The notes under the pieces are model-generated. The model had not been told where the DNA came from, ran no database searches, and worked only from the letters and a program-made list of their open reading frames with translations. This document shows, piece by piece, positions 45,395 through 54,887 of a DNA stretch of 64,000 bases. How positions within the stretch are numbered: position 1 is the stretch's first letter; each line of letters begins with the position of its first letter. The DNA is taken from the NCBI RefSeq assembly GCF_004331955.1, contig NZ_CP036532.1, positions 3,435,501 to 3,499,500 on the forward strand, in the 5' to 3' direction. Source of the stretch: Roseitalea porphyridii. Lineage in GTDB: Bacteria > Pseudomonadota > Alphaproteobacteria > Rhizobiales > Rhizobiaceae. The translations under genes were made by a program, and so were the position numbers.

Positions 45395-46834
45395 ATGCTC
45401 CATCCCGACAGGCTTCTTCCCGCCGACCCGGCCGTCCGGGCGACCGCGCGGGCCCTCTACGAACGGGTCGCCGACGCGCCGATCGTCTCCCCGCACGGCC
45501 ATTGCGAGGCGTCCTGGTTCGCCGAGGACGCGCCGTTTCCGAACGCCGCCGACCTGCTGATCACGCCCGATCACTACGTGCTGCGCATGCTGGCCAGCCA
45601 GGGCGTGTCCTACGAGGCGCTGGGCGTGCCGCGCGCCGACGGAAGCCGCGCCGATGTCGACCCGCGCGAGGCGTTCCGGCTGTTCGCCGCGCACTATCAT
45701 CTGTTCGCCGGCACGCCCTCGCGCGTCTGGCTCGATCACGCCCTTCATGTCGTGCTCGGCGTGCCCGAGCGGCTCGGCCCGGCGACCGCCGACGCGGTCT
45801 TCGATCATGTCGCCGCGCAACTCGCTTCGCCCGCCTTCCGGCCGCGCGCGCTCTACGAGCGGTTCGGCATCGAAGTCCTGGCGACCACCGACAATGCGAC
45901 CGACACGCTCGATGCGCATCGGGCGCTGAAGGCGCTAGCCTTCGGCCGGATCGTGCCGACCTTCCGGCCGGACGCGCTCACCGACCCGCTGCGCGAGGAT
46001 TTCGCCGCATCGATGCAAAGGCTCGAAGAGCAGACCGGCGAAAATGTCACCGACTGGTCCGGCTTGCTCAAGGCGCTGCGGGCGCGGCGCGCGGACTTCG
46101 CGCGGCTCGGCGCGACGGCGACCGACCATGGCGTTCTGGCGCCCGTCACCGCCGACCTGCCGGGGCCGGCCTGCCAGGCGCTGCTCGACAAGGCGAGGGC
46201 CGGCACGATCACCGCCGACGAGGCGGCGCTGTTTCAGGCGCAGATGCTCACCGAGATGGCCGCGATGAGCGTCGAGGACGGTCTGGTGATGCAGATCCAT
46301 GCCGGCTCGCGCCGCAACTATGCGCCCTCGGTCTTCGCCCGCTACGGCCGCGACAAGGGCTACGACATTCCGGCCACGGTCGCCTGGGCGGACGGGCTCA
46401 AGCCGCTGCTCGACCGGTTCGGCTTCGAGCCGAACCTTCGGATGGTGCTCTATACGCTCGACGAGACCGCCTACGGACGCGAACTGGCGCCGCTCGCCGG
46501 CGCGTTTCCGACCGTGCTGCTGGGCGCGCCCTGGTGGTTCTTCGACAGTCCCGAGGGGATGCGCCGCTACCGGTCGCAGGTGATCGAGACGGCCGGGTTC
46601 CACAACACGGCCGGCTTCGTCGACGACACCCGCGCCTTCCTGTCGATCCCGGCGCGGCACGACATGGCCCGGCGCATGGACGCGGGCTTTCTCGCCGGGC
46701 TCGTCGCCGAACACCAGATCGGCACGGACGAGGCATTCGCGCTGATCGGGGAGCTTGCGGGCGGGCTTGCGCGCCGCGCCTATCGGACCGGCACGGGTCA
46801 GGCCGCGCCCGGCAGCGACCGGGCTACGGCATGA
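45395..46834 (+). CDS. uxaC: Glucuronate isomerase UxaC
   Basis: Interconverts D-glucuronate and D-fructuronate (and galacturonate and tagaturonate) at the start of hexuronate catabolism. The 479-aa protein matches the family: LHPDRLLPADPAVRATARALYE, IVSPHGHCEASWFAED (metal-binding HxH region), FGIEVLATTDNATD, and LVMQIHAGSRRNYAPSVFARYG. WWFFDSPEGMRRYRSQV and GFVDDTRAFLSIPARHDM complete it. I start at ATG 45395, where the family begins; upstream ATGs at 45362 and 45377 are possible. No other uronate gene is in the window, so its pathway partners must lie elsewhere. Confidence 0.9.
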   Translation: MLHPDRLLPADPAVRATARALYERVADAPIVSPHGHCEASWFAEDAPFPNAADLLITPDHYVLRMLASQGVSYEALGVPRADGSRADVDPREAFRLFAAHYHLFAGTPSRVWLDHALHVVLGVPERLGPATADAVFDHVAAQLASPAFRPRALYERFGIEVLATTDNATDTLDAHRALKALAFGRIVPTFRPDALTDPLREDFAASMQRLEEQTGENVTDWSGLLKALRARRADFARLGATATDHGVLAPVTADLPGPACQALLDKARAGTITADEAALFQAQMLTEMAAMSVEDGLVMQIHAGSRRNYAPSVFARYGRDKGYDIPATVAWADGLKPLLDRFGFEPNLRMVLYTLDETAYGRELAPLAGAFPTVLLGAPWWFFDSPEGMRRYRSQVIETAGFHNTAGFVDDTRAFLSIPARHDMARRMDAGFLAGLVAEHQIGTDEAFALIGELAGGLARRAYRTGTGQAAPGSDRATA

Positions 46835-46859
46835 GCGGACCGCGCGGCGGCGGGCACGC

Positions 46860-47738
46860 TCAGATCCGCGCGCGGCCCTCTTCCACCGCCTCTTCGATGA
46901 AGCGCGGCAGGGCGAAGGCGGCGCGGTGCACCGCCGGCGTGTAATAGCGCGTCGAAAGACCCGCCTCGGCGAACCGTGCCTTGAGCGTTTCGAGCGGCAC
47001 GTCGGCCTTGCCCGCATCGTCGGTGGCAAAGCCCATCGCCATGTGTCCGCCGACATAGGTCGGGATCGCCGCCACATAGGCCGCCGACAGCGCGAACGAA
47101 CGGCCCAGATCGCGCATCGAGCCGACCAGTTCGTCCTTCTGGAAGAAGGGCACGCCGTTCTGGGTGACGGCAACGCCGCCCGGGTTCAGCACCCGGTGCA
47201 GGCCGGCATAGAACGCGGCCGTGAACAGCACCGCCCCCGGCCCGACCGGATCGGTCGAATCGACGATCGCGACGTCGAACCGGTCTTCGGTCGTCGCGAC
47301 ATAGTCGGCCCCGTCGGCGATCACCAGGTCGAACCGGTCGTCGTCGAACACCGGTGCGTTGAAATCGCCGAAATGGGTGCGCGAGAACTCGACCACCGAT
47401 GCGTCGATCTCGACCTGCGTCAGCCCCTCGACCGACCGGTGCTTGAGCACCTCCTCGGCCAGGCCGCAATCGCCGCCGCCGATGATCAGCACGCGTTTCG
47501 CCGCCCCGTGCGCCAGGATCGGCACATGGCTCATCATCTCGTGATAGATGAACTCGTCGCCGGTGGTCACCTGGGTGATGCCGTCGAGCATCAGCACCTT
47601 GCCGAACGCCGCGTTCTCGATCAGCGCCAGTTCGAAATGGCCGGTGTCCTCGTGATGCAGCACCCGCTCCGCCCGAAAGGCGAAGCGGACGCTGGGATAG
47701 AGACTCTCGGCGAACCAGTCGCTGTCCTTGCCGGCCAT
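46860..47738 (-). CDS. speE: Spermidine synthase (polyamine aminopropyltransferase) SpeE
   Basis: Transfers aminopropyl from decarboxylated S-adenosylmethionine to putrescine. The 292-aa protein starts WFAESLYPSVRFAFRAERVL and has the family blocks DGITQVTTGDEFIYHEMMSHVP, LIIGGGDCGLAEEVLKH, VEIDASVVEFSR, DVAIVDSTDPVGPGAVLF and YVGGHMAMGFA. The ATG at 47738 lies 4 bases after the speD stop, so the two enzymes of spermidine synthesis are made together. Confidence 0.94.
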   Translation of the reverse strand: MAGKDSDWFAESLYPSVRFAFRAERVLHHEDTGHFELALIENAAFGKVLMLDGITQVTTGDEFIYHEMMSHVPILAHGAAKRVLIIGGGDCGLAEEVLKHRSVEGLTQVEIDASVVEFSRTHFGDFNAPVFDDDRFDLVIADGADYVATTEDRFDVAIVDSTDPVGPGAVLFTAAFYAGLHRVLNPGGVAVTQNGVPFFQKDELVGSMRDLGRSFALSAAYVAAIPTYVGGHMAMGFATDDAGKADVPLETLKARFAEAGLSTRYYTPAVHRAAFALPRFIEEAVEEGRARI

Positions 47739-47742
47739 GACG

Positions 47743-48231
47743 TCAGACGCCCTTGCCGCGCAGCAGTTCCGACACGGCGATGCGGGCGGGGTTGAAGGCC
47801 CGGCGCAGCACCTCGACGCACTTTTCCGGCTGCGCGTCGCCGCACATGAACACGTCGAGCGCCGCATAGCCGTTCTCGGGCCACGAATGGATCGAGATAT
47901 GGCTCTCGGCCAGCACCGCCACGCCGGACACGCCGGCCACCTCGCAGCCCATGGGCTCGAAGCTGTGCAGGTGTATGTGCAGCAGCGTCGCGCCGGCTTC
48001 CTCGACGCATTTGACCATGGCCTTTTCGATATGGTCGATGTCGTCGAGCCGTTCGGCTTCGTACAAGTCGATGATCAGATGCGCCCCGGCGCACTTGGTG
48101 CCGTTGCGTTCGATGAAATGATCCTTCGGCAGCGCGTCAGCGGCCGCAAAAGGGGCGTTCAGATCTTCCGTTTGGGAGGTGCTTTGGTCCGCAAAGTCCA
48201 TCCCCAATTGGAAGAGGGCGTCGTGAGTCAT
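47743..48231 (-). CDS. speD: S-adenosylmethionine decarboxylase proenzyme, class 1B
   Basis: Provides decarboxylated SAM for SpeE. The 162-aa proenzyme contains the self-cleavage site AESHISIHSWPE: cleavage before Ser110 generates the pyruvoyl cofactor. The conserved Cys in VFMCGD and the substrate-binding LLHIHLHSFEPMG strand are present. It is about 35 residues longer at the N-terminus than minimal class 1B enzymes (ALFQLGMDFADQSTSQTEDL), before the conserved AGAHLIIDLYEAE. First gene of the speD-speE pair. Confidence 0.93.
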   Translation of the reverse strand: MTHDALFQLGMDFADQSTSQTEDLNAPFAAADALPKDHFIERNGTKCAGAHLIIDLYEAERLDDIDHIEKAMVKCVEEAGATLLHIHLHSFEPMGCEVAGVSGVAVLAESHISIHSWPENGYAALDVFMCGDAQPEKCVEVLRRAFNPARIAVSELLRGKGV

Positions 48232-48375
48232 GGCGCTCTCCCCAACCAGCAGATGTCCCGGCTCATGCCGGAGCCGCGCACATATTGGCTTTGCGCGTCA
48301 CAATCAATCGGCAAATCGAGAAAACTTCGTCCGCAGCCGAAGTTTTTTGATGCGCGTGCCGCGGCGCGGCCGTCG

Positions 48376-49203
48376 TCAGCGAAGGCGCAGCTTCATGTGC
48401 CGGTTGACGTCCTTGTAGAGCAGGTAGCGGAACCGGCCCGGTCCGCCCGCATAGCAGGCCTGCGGACAAAACGCGCGCAGCCACATGAAGTCGCCCGCCT
48501 CCACCTCGACCCAGTCCCGGTTGAGCCGGTAGACCGCCTTGCCTTCGAGCACGTAGAGGCCGTGCTCCATCACATGGGTCTCGGCGAAGGGAATGACCGC
48601 GCCGGGCTCGAACGTGACGATGTTGACGTGCATGTCGTGCGCCATGTCGGCCGGATCGACGAACCGGGTGGTCGCCCAGCGACCGTCGGTGCCCGGCATG
48701 GCGACGGGCTCGACCTCTGCGTCGCTTGTCACGAAGGCTTTCGGCGCCGCGATCTGGTCGACCGGCTCGTAGGCCTTGCGGATCCAGTGGAACGTCGCGG
48801 CCCCATCGCTCCGGTTGCGGATCGTCCAGTCGGTAGCCGGTGGAATGAAGGCATAGCCGCCGGGCCGCATCGCGTGCGCCTCGCCGGCAAGGATCACTTC
48901 GACCGCGCCGGCGGTGACGAACAGAACCGCCTCGGCGGTCTCGTCCGGTTCGGGCCGGTCCGACCCGCCGCCCGGCGCCACCTCGACGATCATCTGCGAA
49001 AAGGTCTCGGCGAAGCCCGACAGCGGGCGCGCCAGCACCCAGGCCAGCGTTCCGTCCCAGTGCGGCAGGTTCGAGGTGACGATGTCGCGCATCACGCCGC
49101 GCGGGATCACCGCATAGGCCTCGGTGAAGACGGCGCGGCCGGTCAGAAGATCGCTCTGGTCCGGATGACCGCCGGCCGGCGAGTGATAGGCGTGTTCGCG
49201 CAT
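48376..49203 (-). CDS. allE: (S)-ureidoglycine aminohydrolase-like bicupin
   Basis: A double-cupin protein of 275 aa resembling AllE/YlbA, which deaminates (S)-ureidoglycine to (S)-ureidoglycolate in allantoin and purine breakdown, using Mn2+. The first cupin contains EAVLFVTAGAVEVILAGEAHAM with the GYAFIPPAT turn. The second has the metal-binding pattern FAETHVMEHGLYVLEGKAVY with HVMEHG, then EAGDFMWLRAFCPQACYAGG and RYLLYKDVNRH. The second-cupin metal ligands are typical of the family. No other allantoin genes are adjacent; the neighbours are polyamine genes. Function is inferred from motif order. Confidence 0.8.
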   Translation of the reverse strand: MREHAYHSPAGGHPDQSDLLTGRAVFTEAYAVIPRGVMRDIVTSNLPHWDGTLAWVLARPLSGFAETFSQMIVEVAPGGGSDRPEPDETAEAVLFVTAGAVEVILAGEAHAMRPGGYAFIPPATDWTIRNRSDGAATFHWIRKAYEPVDQIAAPKAFVTSDAEVEPVAMPGTDGRWATTRFVDPADMAHDMHVNIVTFEPGAVIPFAETHVMEHGLYVLEGKAVYRLNRDWVEVEAGDFMWLRAFCPQACYAGGPGRFRYLLYKDVNRHMKLRLR

Positions 49204-49391
49204 GGACGTTCCGCTGTTCGTTCCGGCCTGTCTTCGGGCCTGCGGCCGATGCCGTCAAGCCCGGCTCATCCACACCCGGCTCGCCCGACGAAGTTAACGG
49301 TCGGTCAACGGTATCGATGGCTTTGTGCCCATGCGGGAAACCGCATCTTCGAACCGATCGGGTACGGTCTCCGGCCAGGCAGGGGAAGACG

Positions 49392-50633
49392 ATGATGCGA
49401 TTCATCAAGGACAGGGCGGGAGGATTCTCGACGAGCTTCGCGCTGGTCGGGCTGTTCCTTGCCGCTTCCGTAGGCGTGGCTGTCGACTATTCGATCTACG
49501 CCAACCAGCGCGCGGCGATGAAGCAATCCCTCGAAACCGGGGTCCTGGCGGCGGTGCGCGAGGCGCCGGTGCAGGGCTGGGACGAGGACACGATCGCGGC
49601 GGTCGTCGACAGCTATGTCGATGCCAATCTGCGCAAGGCGTCCTTCGGCGGCGCCGAATATGTGCTCGATGTCGAGCCGCTTCCCGAAAGGGGCCGCGTT
49701 CGCGCCACGCTGTGGCAGAACGATCACGGCTACTTCGTGCTGGGCCATTTCCGCAAGAACCCGCAGATCGTGGTCCAGGCCGAGGCGGCGATCGTCTCGT
49801 CTGCCAACATCTGCGTTCTGGCGCTCGACGGCTCGGCCCCCGCGGCGCTTTCGCTCGGCAAGGCCCGGACCTCGCTGACCGCCCGGAACTGCGGCGTGTT
49901 CGTCAACTCCACCGACCGGCACGCGATCCATGTCGAGCAGCAGTCGACCCTGTCGGCGAGCCAGATTTGCACCGCGGGCGGCTACGATGCGCGCCTCGTC
50001 GACATGCGTCCGCAGCCGCAGGTCGACTGCCCCGTCATTCCCGACCCGCTGGCCGGCCGCACGCCGCCGAGCTTCGGCGCATGCGACTACCGCGACGTCG
50101 CCGTCGACCGCGACGCCACCCTTCATCCGGGCGTCTATTGCGGCGGACTGGACATCAACGGCACGATCGAGGTGAAGCTGACGCCCGGCATCTACGTCAT
50201 CAAGGACGGTCCGTGGACAATCGGCGGCAATGCGACGCTGAGCGGCGACAATGTCGGCTTCTATCTGACCGGCAGCGGATCGACCATGTCGTTCGAGAAT
50301 TCCTCCAACATCGCGCTGACCGCACCCAGGGACGGTCCGATGGCCGGCATGCTGATCTTCGAGGACCGGGCCTCGCCGCCCGATCGCGTCTTCGAGATTT
50401 CCTCCAAGGACGCCGAGATGCTGCTGGGCACGATCTATCTTCCCAAGGGCAAGCTCCATGTGCGCGGCAAGAACCGCTTCGCAGGGGCGGCCGCCTGGAC
50501 CGCGATCATCGCCCGCGAGATCGTCGCCGACGACGGTCCGGCGATCGAGCTGAACTCGGACTATGCGGCCACCGACATTCCGGTGCCCGAAGGCGTCGGC
50601 GCCGTCGATGGTCAGGTGCGTCTGACGCAGTAA
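49392..50633 (+). CDS. TadE/TadG-like Flp-pilus assembly protein
   Basis: The 413-aa protein has a short basic N-terminus and a single hydrophobic segment (GGFSTSFALVGLFLAASVGVAVDYS), the TadE/TadG class III signal or anchor. A long exported domain follows with beta-rich repeats of disulfide-type cysteines and segments such as TPGIYVIKDGPWTIGGNA, NVGFYLTGSGSTMSF and LLGTIYLPKGKLHVRG. TadG-like proteins usually sit in tad/flp clusters; here it stands alone, so it may serve a pilus encoded elsewhere or another cell-surface role. ATG 49392 follows AGGGGA by 5 bases. Confidence 0.78.
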   Translation: MMRFIKDRAGGFSTSFALVGLFLAASVGVAVDYSIYANQRAAMKQSLETGVLAAVREAPVQGWDEDTIAAVVDSYVDANLRKASFGGAEYVLDVEPLPERGRVRATLWQNDHGYFVLGHFRKNPQIVVQAEAAIVSSANICVLALDGSAPAALSLGKARTSLTARNCGVFVNSTDRHAIHVEQQSTLSASQICTAGGYDARLVDMRPQPQVDCPVIPDPLAGRTPPSFGACDYRDVAVDRDATLHPGVYCGGLDINGTIEVKLTPGIYVIKDGPWTIGGNATLSGDNVGFYLTGSGSTMSFENSSNIALTAPRDGPMAGMLIFEDRASPPDRVFEISSKDAEMLLGTIYLPKGKLHVRGKNRFAGAAAWTAIIAREIVADDGPAIELNSDYAATDIPVPEGVGAVDGQVRLTQ

Positions 50634-50721
50634 GGCTGCGTCGGGCGCGGCCTGCGTCTCATCGCTATCAGGGAAAATCTGATTGCTGGTTTCGTTCCCG
50701 CCTTGACCGGGCGGTCGCCCG

Positions 50722-51942
50722 TCAGCGTGCCGCGTAGGCGAGGAACCGGTCGAGCGGAACCGGCCTGGAGAACAGGAAGCCCTGGGCCTCGTCCACCTCC
50801 AGATTGCGGACGAAATCGTGGGCCCACTGCGTCTCGATGCCTTCGGCCACGGTCTTCAGGCCGACCGACTTGGCGAGCTTGACGGCCGCCTCGACGCAAC
50901 TCGCCGCGAAACGGTCGGTCTGCGCGCCGATCACGAACTGCTTGTCGATCTTCAGTTCAGTGAACGGATAGGCGCCGAGCTGTTCGACATTGGCGTGTCC
51001 GGTGCCGAAATCGTCGAGCGCGACGCCGATATCCTTGATCCGCAGCCGCGTCAGATTCTCGAGCGCCGTCATCGCGTCGGTCGCAAGGCGCGTCTCGGTC
51101 AGTTCGATCGTGAAGTCCGATGGTTCGAGCCCGGTGATCGCCACCCGCTCGCACAGCATGTCGACGAACCCGTCCTTGGATATGGTCTCGGCCGACACGT
51201 TGATCGACAGGTGCATCGGCGCAGGCAGGCGCGTTTGCATGCGCACCGCGTCGGCGAGCACCTGGTCGATGATCTGCCAGGTCAACGCATCGATCGTGCC
51301 CGCGCTTTCCGCGTGCGCGATCGCGGCCTCCGGATTGATGTCGCGGCCGTGCCCGTCGACGAAGCGCGACAGCGCCTCCGCGCCGACGCACTGGCCGGTC
51401 CACACATCGACGCGGGGCTGATAGAGCACGGCGTCGAGCACGACCGTCCGGTCGCCGGGGACCTTCGCCGGCCTTGCCGGCTCGGCGAGCCGATCGGCGC
51501 CGGCCAGAAGATTGATCAGATCGGCCGGATTGAACGGCTTGGCGAGCGTTCCGGGGCAGTTCAGCCCGTAAAGATGGGCCAGCCGCTCGGCGCCCCTGAT
51601 CACGTCGGCCTGTTCGCCCGAGGCCAGCACGAGCGTGCCGGCATAGCCCAGTTCCTTGGCCTTGCGCAGGAACGAGACCCCGTCCTCGTTGGGCATGCGC
51701 AGGTCGAGCACCAGCGCGTCGATCCGCTCGCCATGGGCGGCGAGCTGCGCCCGCGCCTCGACCCCGTCGCCAGCGAGCAGCACCTCGTCGGCCCCCGATG
51801 CGGTGAAGACCATCTGAAGCGTCTGCGCCAGGATCGGATCGTCGTCGCAGACCAGGACGACACGGCCCTTCAACGCCGAACTGTCGAACGGGCTGGCGCC
51901 GGGAGCATCGTCCCGCGCGCGGGCTGCCATGTCGTGCTTCAT
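50722..51942 (-). CDS. Response regulator with receiver and EAL (c-di-GMP phosphodiesterase) domains
   Basis: The 406-aa protein couples a CheY-like receiver (VVLVCDDDPILAQTLQMVF; phosphoacceptor Asp80 in LVLDLRMPNEDG; Lys135 in GTLAKPF) to an EAL domain (about 165-406). The catalytic set is intact: GAEAL (Glu189), INVSAE (Asn248), ELTE (Glu280), LDDFGTG (Asp310-Asp311), KIDK (Lys331), AEGIET (Glu367) and AQGF (Gln387). It is therefore probably active in degrading c-di-GMP to pGpG when phosphorylated. It is divergent from a hybrid histidine kinase across 164 bases, its likely partner. Confidence 0.9.
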   Translation of the reverse strand: MKHDMAARARDDAPGASPFDSSALKGRVVLVCDDDPILAQTLQMVFTASGADEVLLAGDGVEARAQLAAHGERIDALVLDLRMPNEDGVSFLRKAKELGYAGTLVLASGEQADVIRGAERLAHLYGLNCPGTLAKPFNPADLINLLAGADRLAEPARPAKVPGDRTVVLDAVLYQPRVDVWTGQCVGAEALSRFVDGHGRDINPEAAIAHAESAGTIDALTWQIIDQVLADAVRMQTRLPAPMHLSINVSAETISKDGFVDMLCERVAITGLEPSDFTIELTETRLATDAMTALENLTRLRIKDIGVALDDFGTGHANVEQLGAYPFTELKIDKQFVIGAQTDRFAASCVEAAVKLAKSVGLKTVAEGIETQWAHDFVRNLEVDEAQGFLFSRPVPLDRFLAYAAR

Positions 51943-52106
51943 ACCCTCAACCCGTTATTCCCTCGGGTGTTTTGCAGAACCTAAACGCAATTTACTACCA
52001 GTGCGTGAAGATGGCGGCCGAACCTTCCGGCGTTGAGGCTTGTTAACCATTGCCGCCCTAGGCTGGGCGCCGGCAACCGTGCGGCTAAAGGGACGGCCCA
52101 AGGACG

Positions 52107-54881
52107 ATGACGACCCCATTCACCCGACCGGCGATGGCGACCCTCGACGCAAGGCGGATCCGCTGGCACAAGTCCGTGCGCACGCGGCTCGCCCTGACGG
52201 CCGCCGCCATGGTGCTGCTCGGCCTTCTGATCGTCGGCGGCACGATCGGCTGGAACGCCTACGACCGGGCGGTCACCGGCGCCCGCGAGCGGCTCGAGGC
52301 GACCGCCGCCGTGCTCGCGGTGGCCGCGTCCGAACCGCTCGTCCTTTCGCAGCAGGGGCGTATCACGCGGGCCCTGACCGTCATCCGCGAAGTCGACGAG
52401 ATCCGCTTCGCCACCGTGACCGATGCGGCCGGCACGCCGGTCGCGAGCATCGGAACCGGCGTGTTCCTGTCCGATGAGACCGAGCAGATGGGCGCGATCA
52501 CGCCGCGCGCCCTGATCGGACAGGAACGGTTCTGGCTGGAAACGCCGATCGTCCACGCCGGCGACAATGTCGGCCGGCTCTACGTGCTCGCCGACCTGTC
52601 GCGGCTGCGCGCCGGGTTCTTCGCCACGCTCGTGTCCAGTCTCGTCATGGCGCTCGCGGTCTCGGCGATCGTCGGGCTGCTCGTGCTGATCGTCATCCGG
52701 CGGATGACCGCGCCGCTCGCCGGGCTCGCCGCTCTGATGACACGGCTTGCCGCCGACGGTCGCTACGACCGGCGCGCCAGCGTCGACCGGCAGGACGAGG
52801 TCGGCGCGCTGGCATCCTCGTTCAACGCCATGCTCACCCAGATCCAGCGGCGCGACCGCGACCTCAACGACTATCGCCTCCACCTCGAGGACAAGGTCGA
52901 AAGCCGCACCACCGAACTCAGGCAGGCGATGGTCGCCGCCGAGGCCGCCAACCGCGCCAAGTCCGACTTCCTGGCCACGATGAGCCACGAGATCCGCACG
53001 CCGATGAACGGCATGCTGGTGATGGCCGAGATGCTCGCCGCCGCGCCCCTTTCGGCGCGGCATCAGCGCTATGCGCAGATCATCCACCGGTCCGGGCGTG
53101 GCCTGCTGGCGATCATCAACGACATTCTCGACCTGTCCAAGATCGAGGCCGGCAGCATCGAACTGGAGGCGATTGCGTTCTCCATCGACACGCTGATCGA
53201 CGACGCGGTCAGCCTGTTCGCCGAGCGAGCGCGCGAAAAGAGGCTCGACCTGAGCGTCCGCGTGGCGCCCGACGTCGCCGGCAAGCTGGAGGGCGATCCG
53301 ACGCGCCTCGGCCAGATCATCAACAATCTGGTCAACAATGCGCTCAAGTTCACGAGGGATGGCGGCGTCGCGATCCACGTGGACACGCTTGATGCGTCCG
53401 AAGGCCGTCAGATGCTGGCGATCTCGATCGTCGACACCGGCATCGGCATCGCCGAGGACAAGCTGGCCACCATCTTCGAGGCGTTCAGCCAGGCCGAGCA
53501 GTCGACCACGCGCGAATATGGCGGCACCGGTCTGGGCCTTGCCATCTGCCGCAAGCTTGCCCAGGCGATGGGCGGCGAACTGAGCGTCGCCAGCCGGCCC
53601 GGCGAGGGTTCTCGCTTCACGCTGACCGTCGCGCTTCCGGCCATCGAGGCGATCGCCGATGCCGAACCGCTCGCCGGCCTGACCTTCGGCCTGCTGGCGC
53701 CGCCGTCGATGGCGGGCGACGACATCATCACCCTTCTGACCGGCCATGGCGCCGCGGTCGAGACGCTCGCGACGCTCGCCGACGCACCGCCTTCGGGCCC
53801 CGCAGCCCTGCTGATCGACGAAGCGTTCGATCCGGAACCAGGCGAAACTGCGCGCGTCGCGCGCACGGGAATTCCGATCTTGCGGCTCGTGCGGACCAAC
53901 GTTTCGACGCCCGCGCCGCTGCCTCACGGCATCGCCGCAGCCGGCACCCTGACACTGCCCCTGTCACGGGGGGCGCTTCGCCGGCTCGGGACCGCGCTCG
54001 CAACCGGTGACTGGGCGATGCTCGAGGCAACCCCGGCCGGCGCCGGCGACACCGCCGCGCTGCCGAGCTTCGAAAGCGCGCGCGTGCTCGCCGTCGACGA
54101 CAACACCGTCAATCGCGAGGTGCTCAACGAGGCGCTTCTTGCGCTCGGCGTGACGGCCGACTTCGCCGAAAGCGGGCCGCAGGCGATCGAACTGGCGGCG
54201 CGGACCCACTACGATCTGATCTTCATGGACTGCTCGATGCCCGGCATGGACGGCTTCGAGGCAACGTCCCGCATCCGCTCGAACGAGCGCGAGGCGGGAC
54301 GGCCACGCGCGCGGATCGCAGCCCTGACCGCCCATGTCAGCGGCACCGATCCCGACCAGTTCGCGCGCGCCGGCATGGACGCGCACGTCACCAAGCCGTT
54401 CGCCATCGCCGACATCGCCGAGGCGTTGAGGGCGGCGTGCGGCGGCGAAACCCACGAATGGACAGAAGCGCCGACCGAAACTGACTTGCCGGCCGATGAC
54501 GCTCCGCTTCTGGCGGGCCAGACGATCGACATGTTCGAAATGCTCGGCGCCGCCAATGGCGGACAGATGGCGCAGAAGGTGTTCGGCCTGTTCGCCAGTC
54601 ACGCGCCGCAAGGTCTCGCCGATCTGAGGGACGCGGCGAAGAACGCCCCGGGCGAACGCGCCCACCTGGTCGATCTCGCCCACGCGCTGAAATCGATGTG
54701 CGCCAGCGCAGGCGCCGAGCGCGCCCGCCTTCGGTGCCAGGCGATCGAGGACGCCGCCCATGCCGGCGAAACAATCGACGCGCAAATGCTCGACGGGCTT
54801 GAACGAACCATCAACGAGACGCTCGCCGCGATGGACGGGTTCGGCGCCGGGACGAGCGAGGCCGCGGCAGCCGGGCGCTGA
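52107..54881 (+). CDS. Hybrid sensor histidine kinase (HAMP, HisKA, HATPase, receiver, Hpt)
   Basis: The 924-aa membrane kinase has a TM helix about 29-50, a periplasmic loop to about 165, TM about 175-200, and a HAMP domain about 200-255. HisKA follows with His294 in TMSHEIRTPMNG. The ATPase has N box IINNLVNNALKF and G boxes VDTGIGI and GGTGLGL. A degenerate receiver-like stretch about 525-640 is followed by a true receiver (Asp708 in FMDCSMPGMDG) and a C-terminal Hpt domain (His859 in AHALKSMCASAGAERA). The phosphorelay could pass from Hpt to the divergent receiver-EAL protein. Input signal unknown; the periplasmic loop is the candidate sensor. Confidence 0.9.
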   Translation: MTTPFTRPAMATLDARRIRWHKSVRTRLALTAAAMVLLGLLIVGGTIGWNAYDRAVTGARERLEATAAVLAVAASEPLVLSQQGRITRALTVIREVDEIRFATVTDAAGTPVASIGTGVFLSDETEQMGAITPRALIGQERFWLETPIVHAGDNVGRLYVLADLSRLRAGFFATLVSSLVMALAVSAIVGLLVLIVIRRMTAPLAGLAALMTRLAADGRYDRRASVDRQDEVGALASSFNAMLTQIQRRDRDLNDYRLHLEDKVESRTTELRQAMVAAEAANRAKSDFLATMSHEIRTPMNGMLVMAEMLAAAPLSARHQRYAQIIHRSGRGLLAIINDILDLSKIEAGSIELEAIAFSIDTLIDDAVSLFAERAREKRLDLSVRVAPDVAGKLEGDPTRLGQIINNLVNNALKFTRDGGVAIHVDTLDASEGRQMLAISIVDTGIGIAEDKLATIFEAFSQAEQSTTREYGGTGLGLAICRKLAQAMGGELSVASRPGEGSRFTLTVALPAIEAIADAEPLAGLTFGLLAPPSMAGDDIITLLTGHGAAVETLATLADAPPSGPAALLIDEAFDPEPGETARVARTGIPILRLVRTNVSTPAPLPHGIAAAGTLTLPLSRGALRRLGTALATGDWAMLEATPAGAGDTAALPSFESARVLAVDDNTVNREVLNEALLALGVTADFAESGPQAIELAARTHYDLIFMDCSMPGMDGFEATSRIRSNEREAGRPRARIAALTAHVSGTDPDQFARAGMDAHVTKPFAIADIAEALRAACGGETHEWTEAPTETDLPADDAPLLAGQTIDMFEMLGAANGGQMAQKVFGLFASHAPQGLADLRDAAKNAPGERAHLVDLAHALKSMCASAGAERARLRCQAIEDAAHAGETIDAQMLDGLERTINETLAAMDGFGAGTSEAAAAGR

Positions 54882-54887
54882 CGGCCG

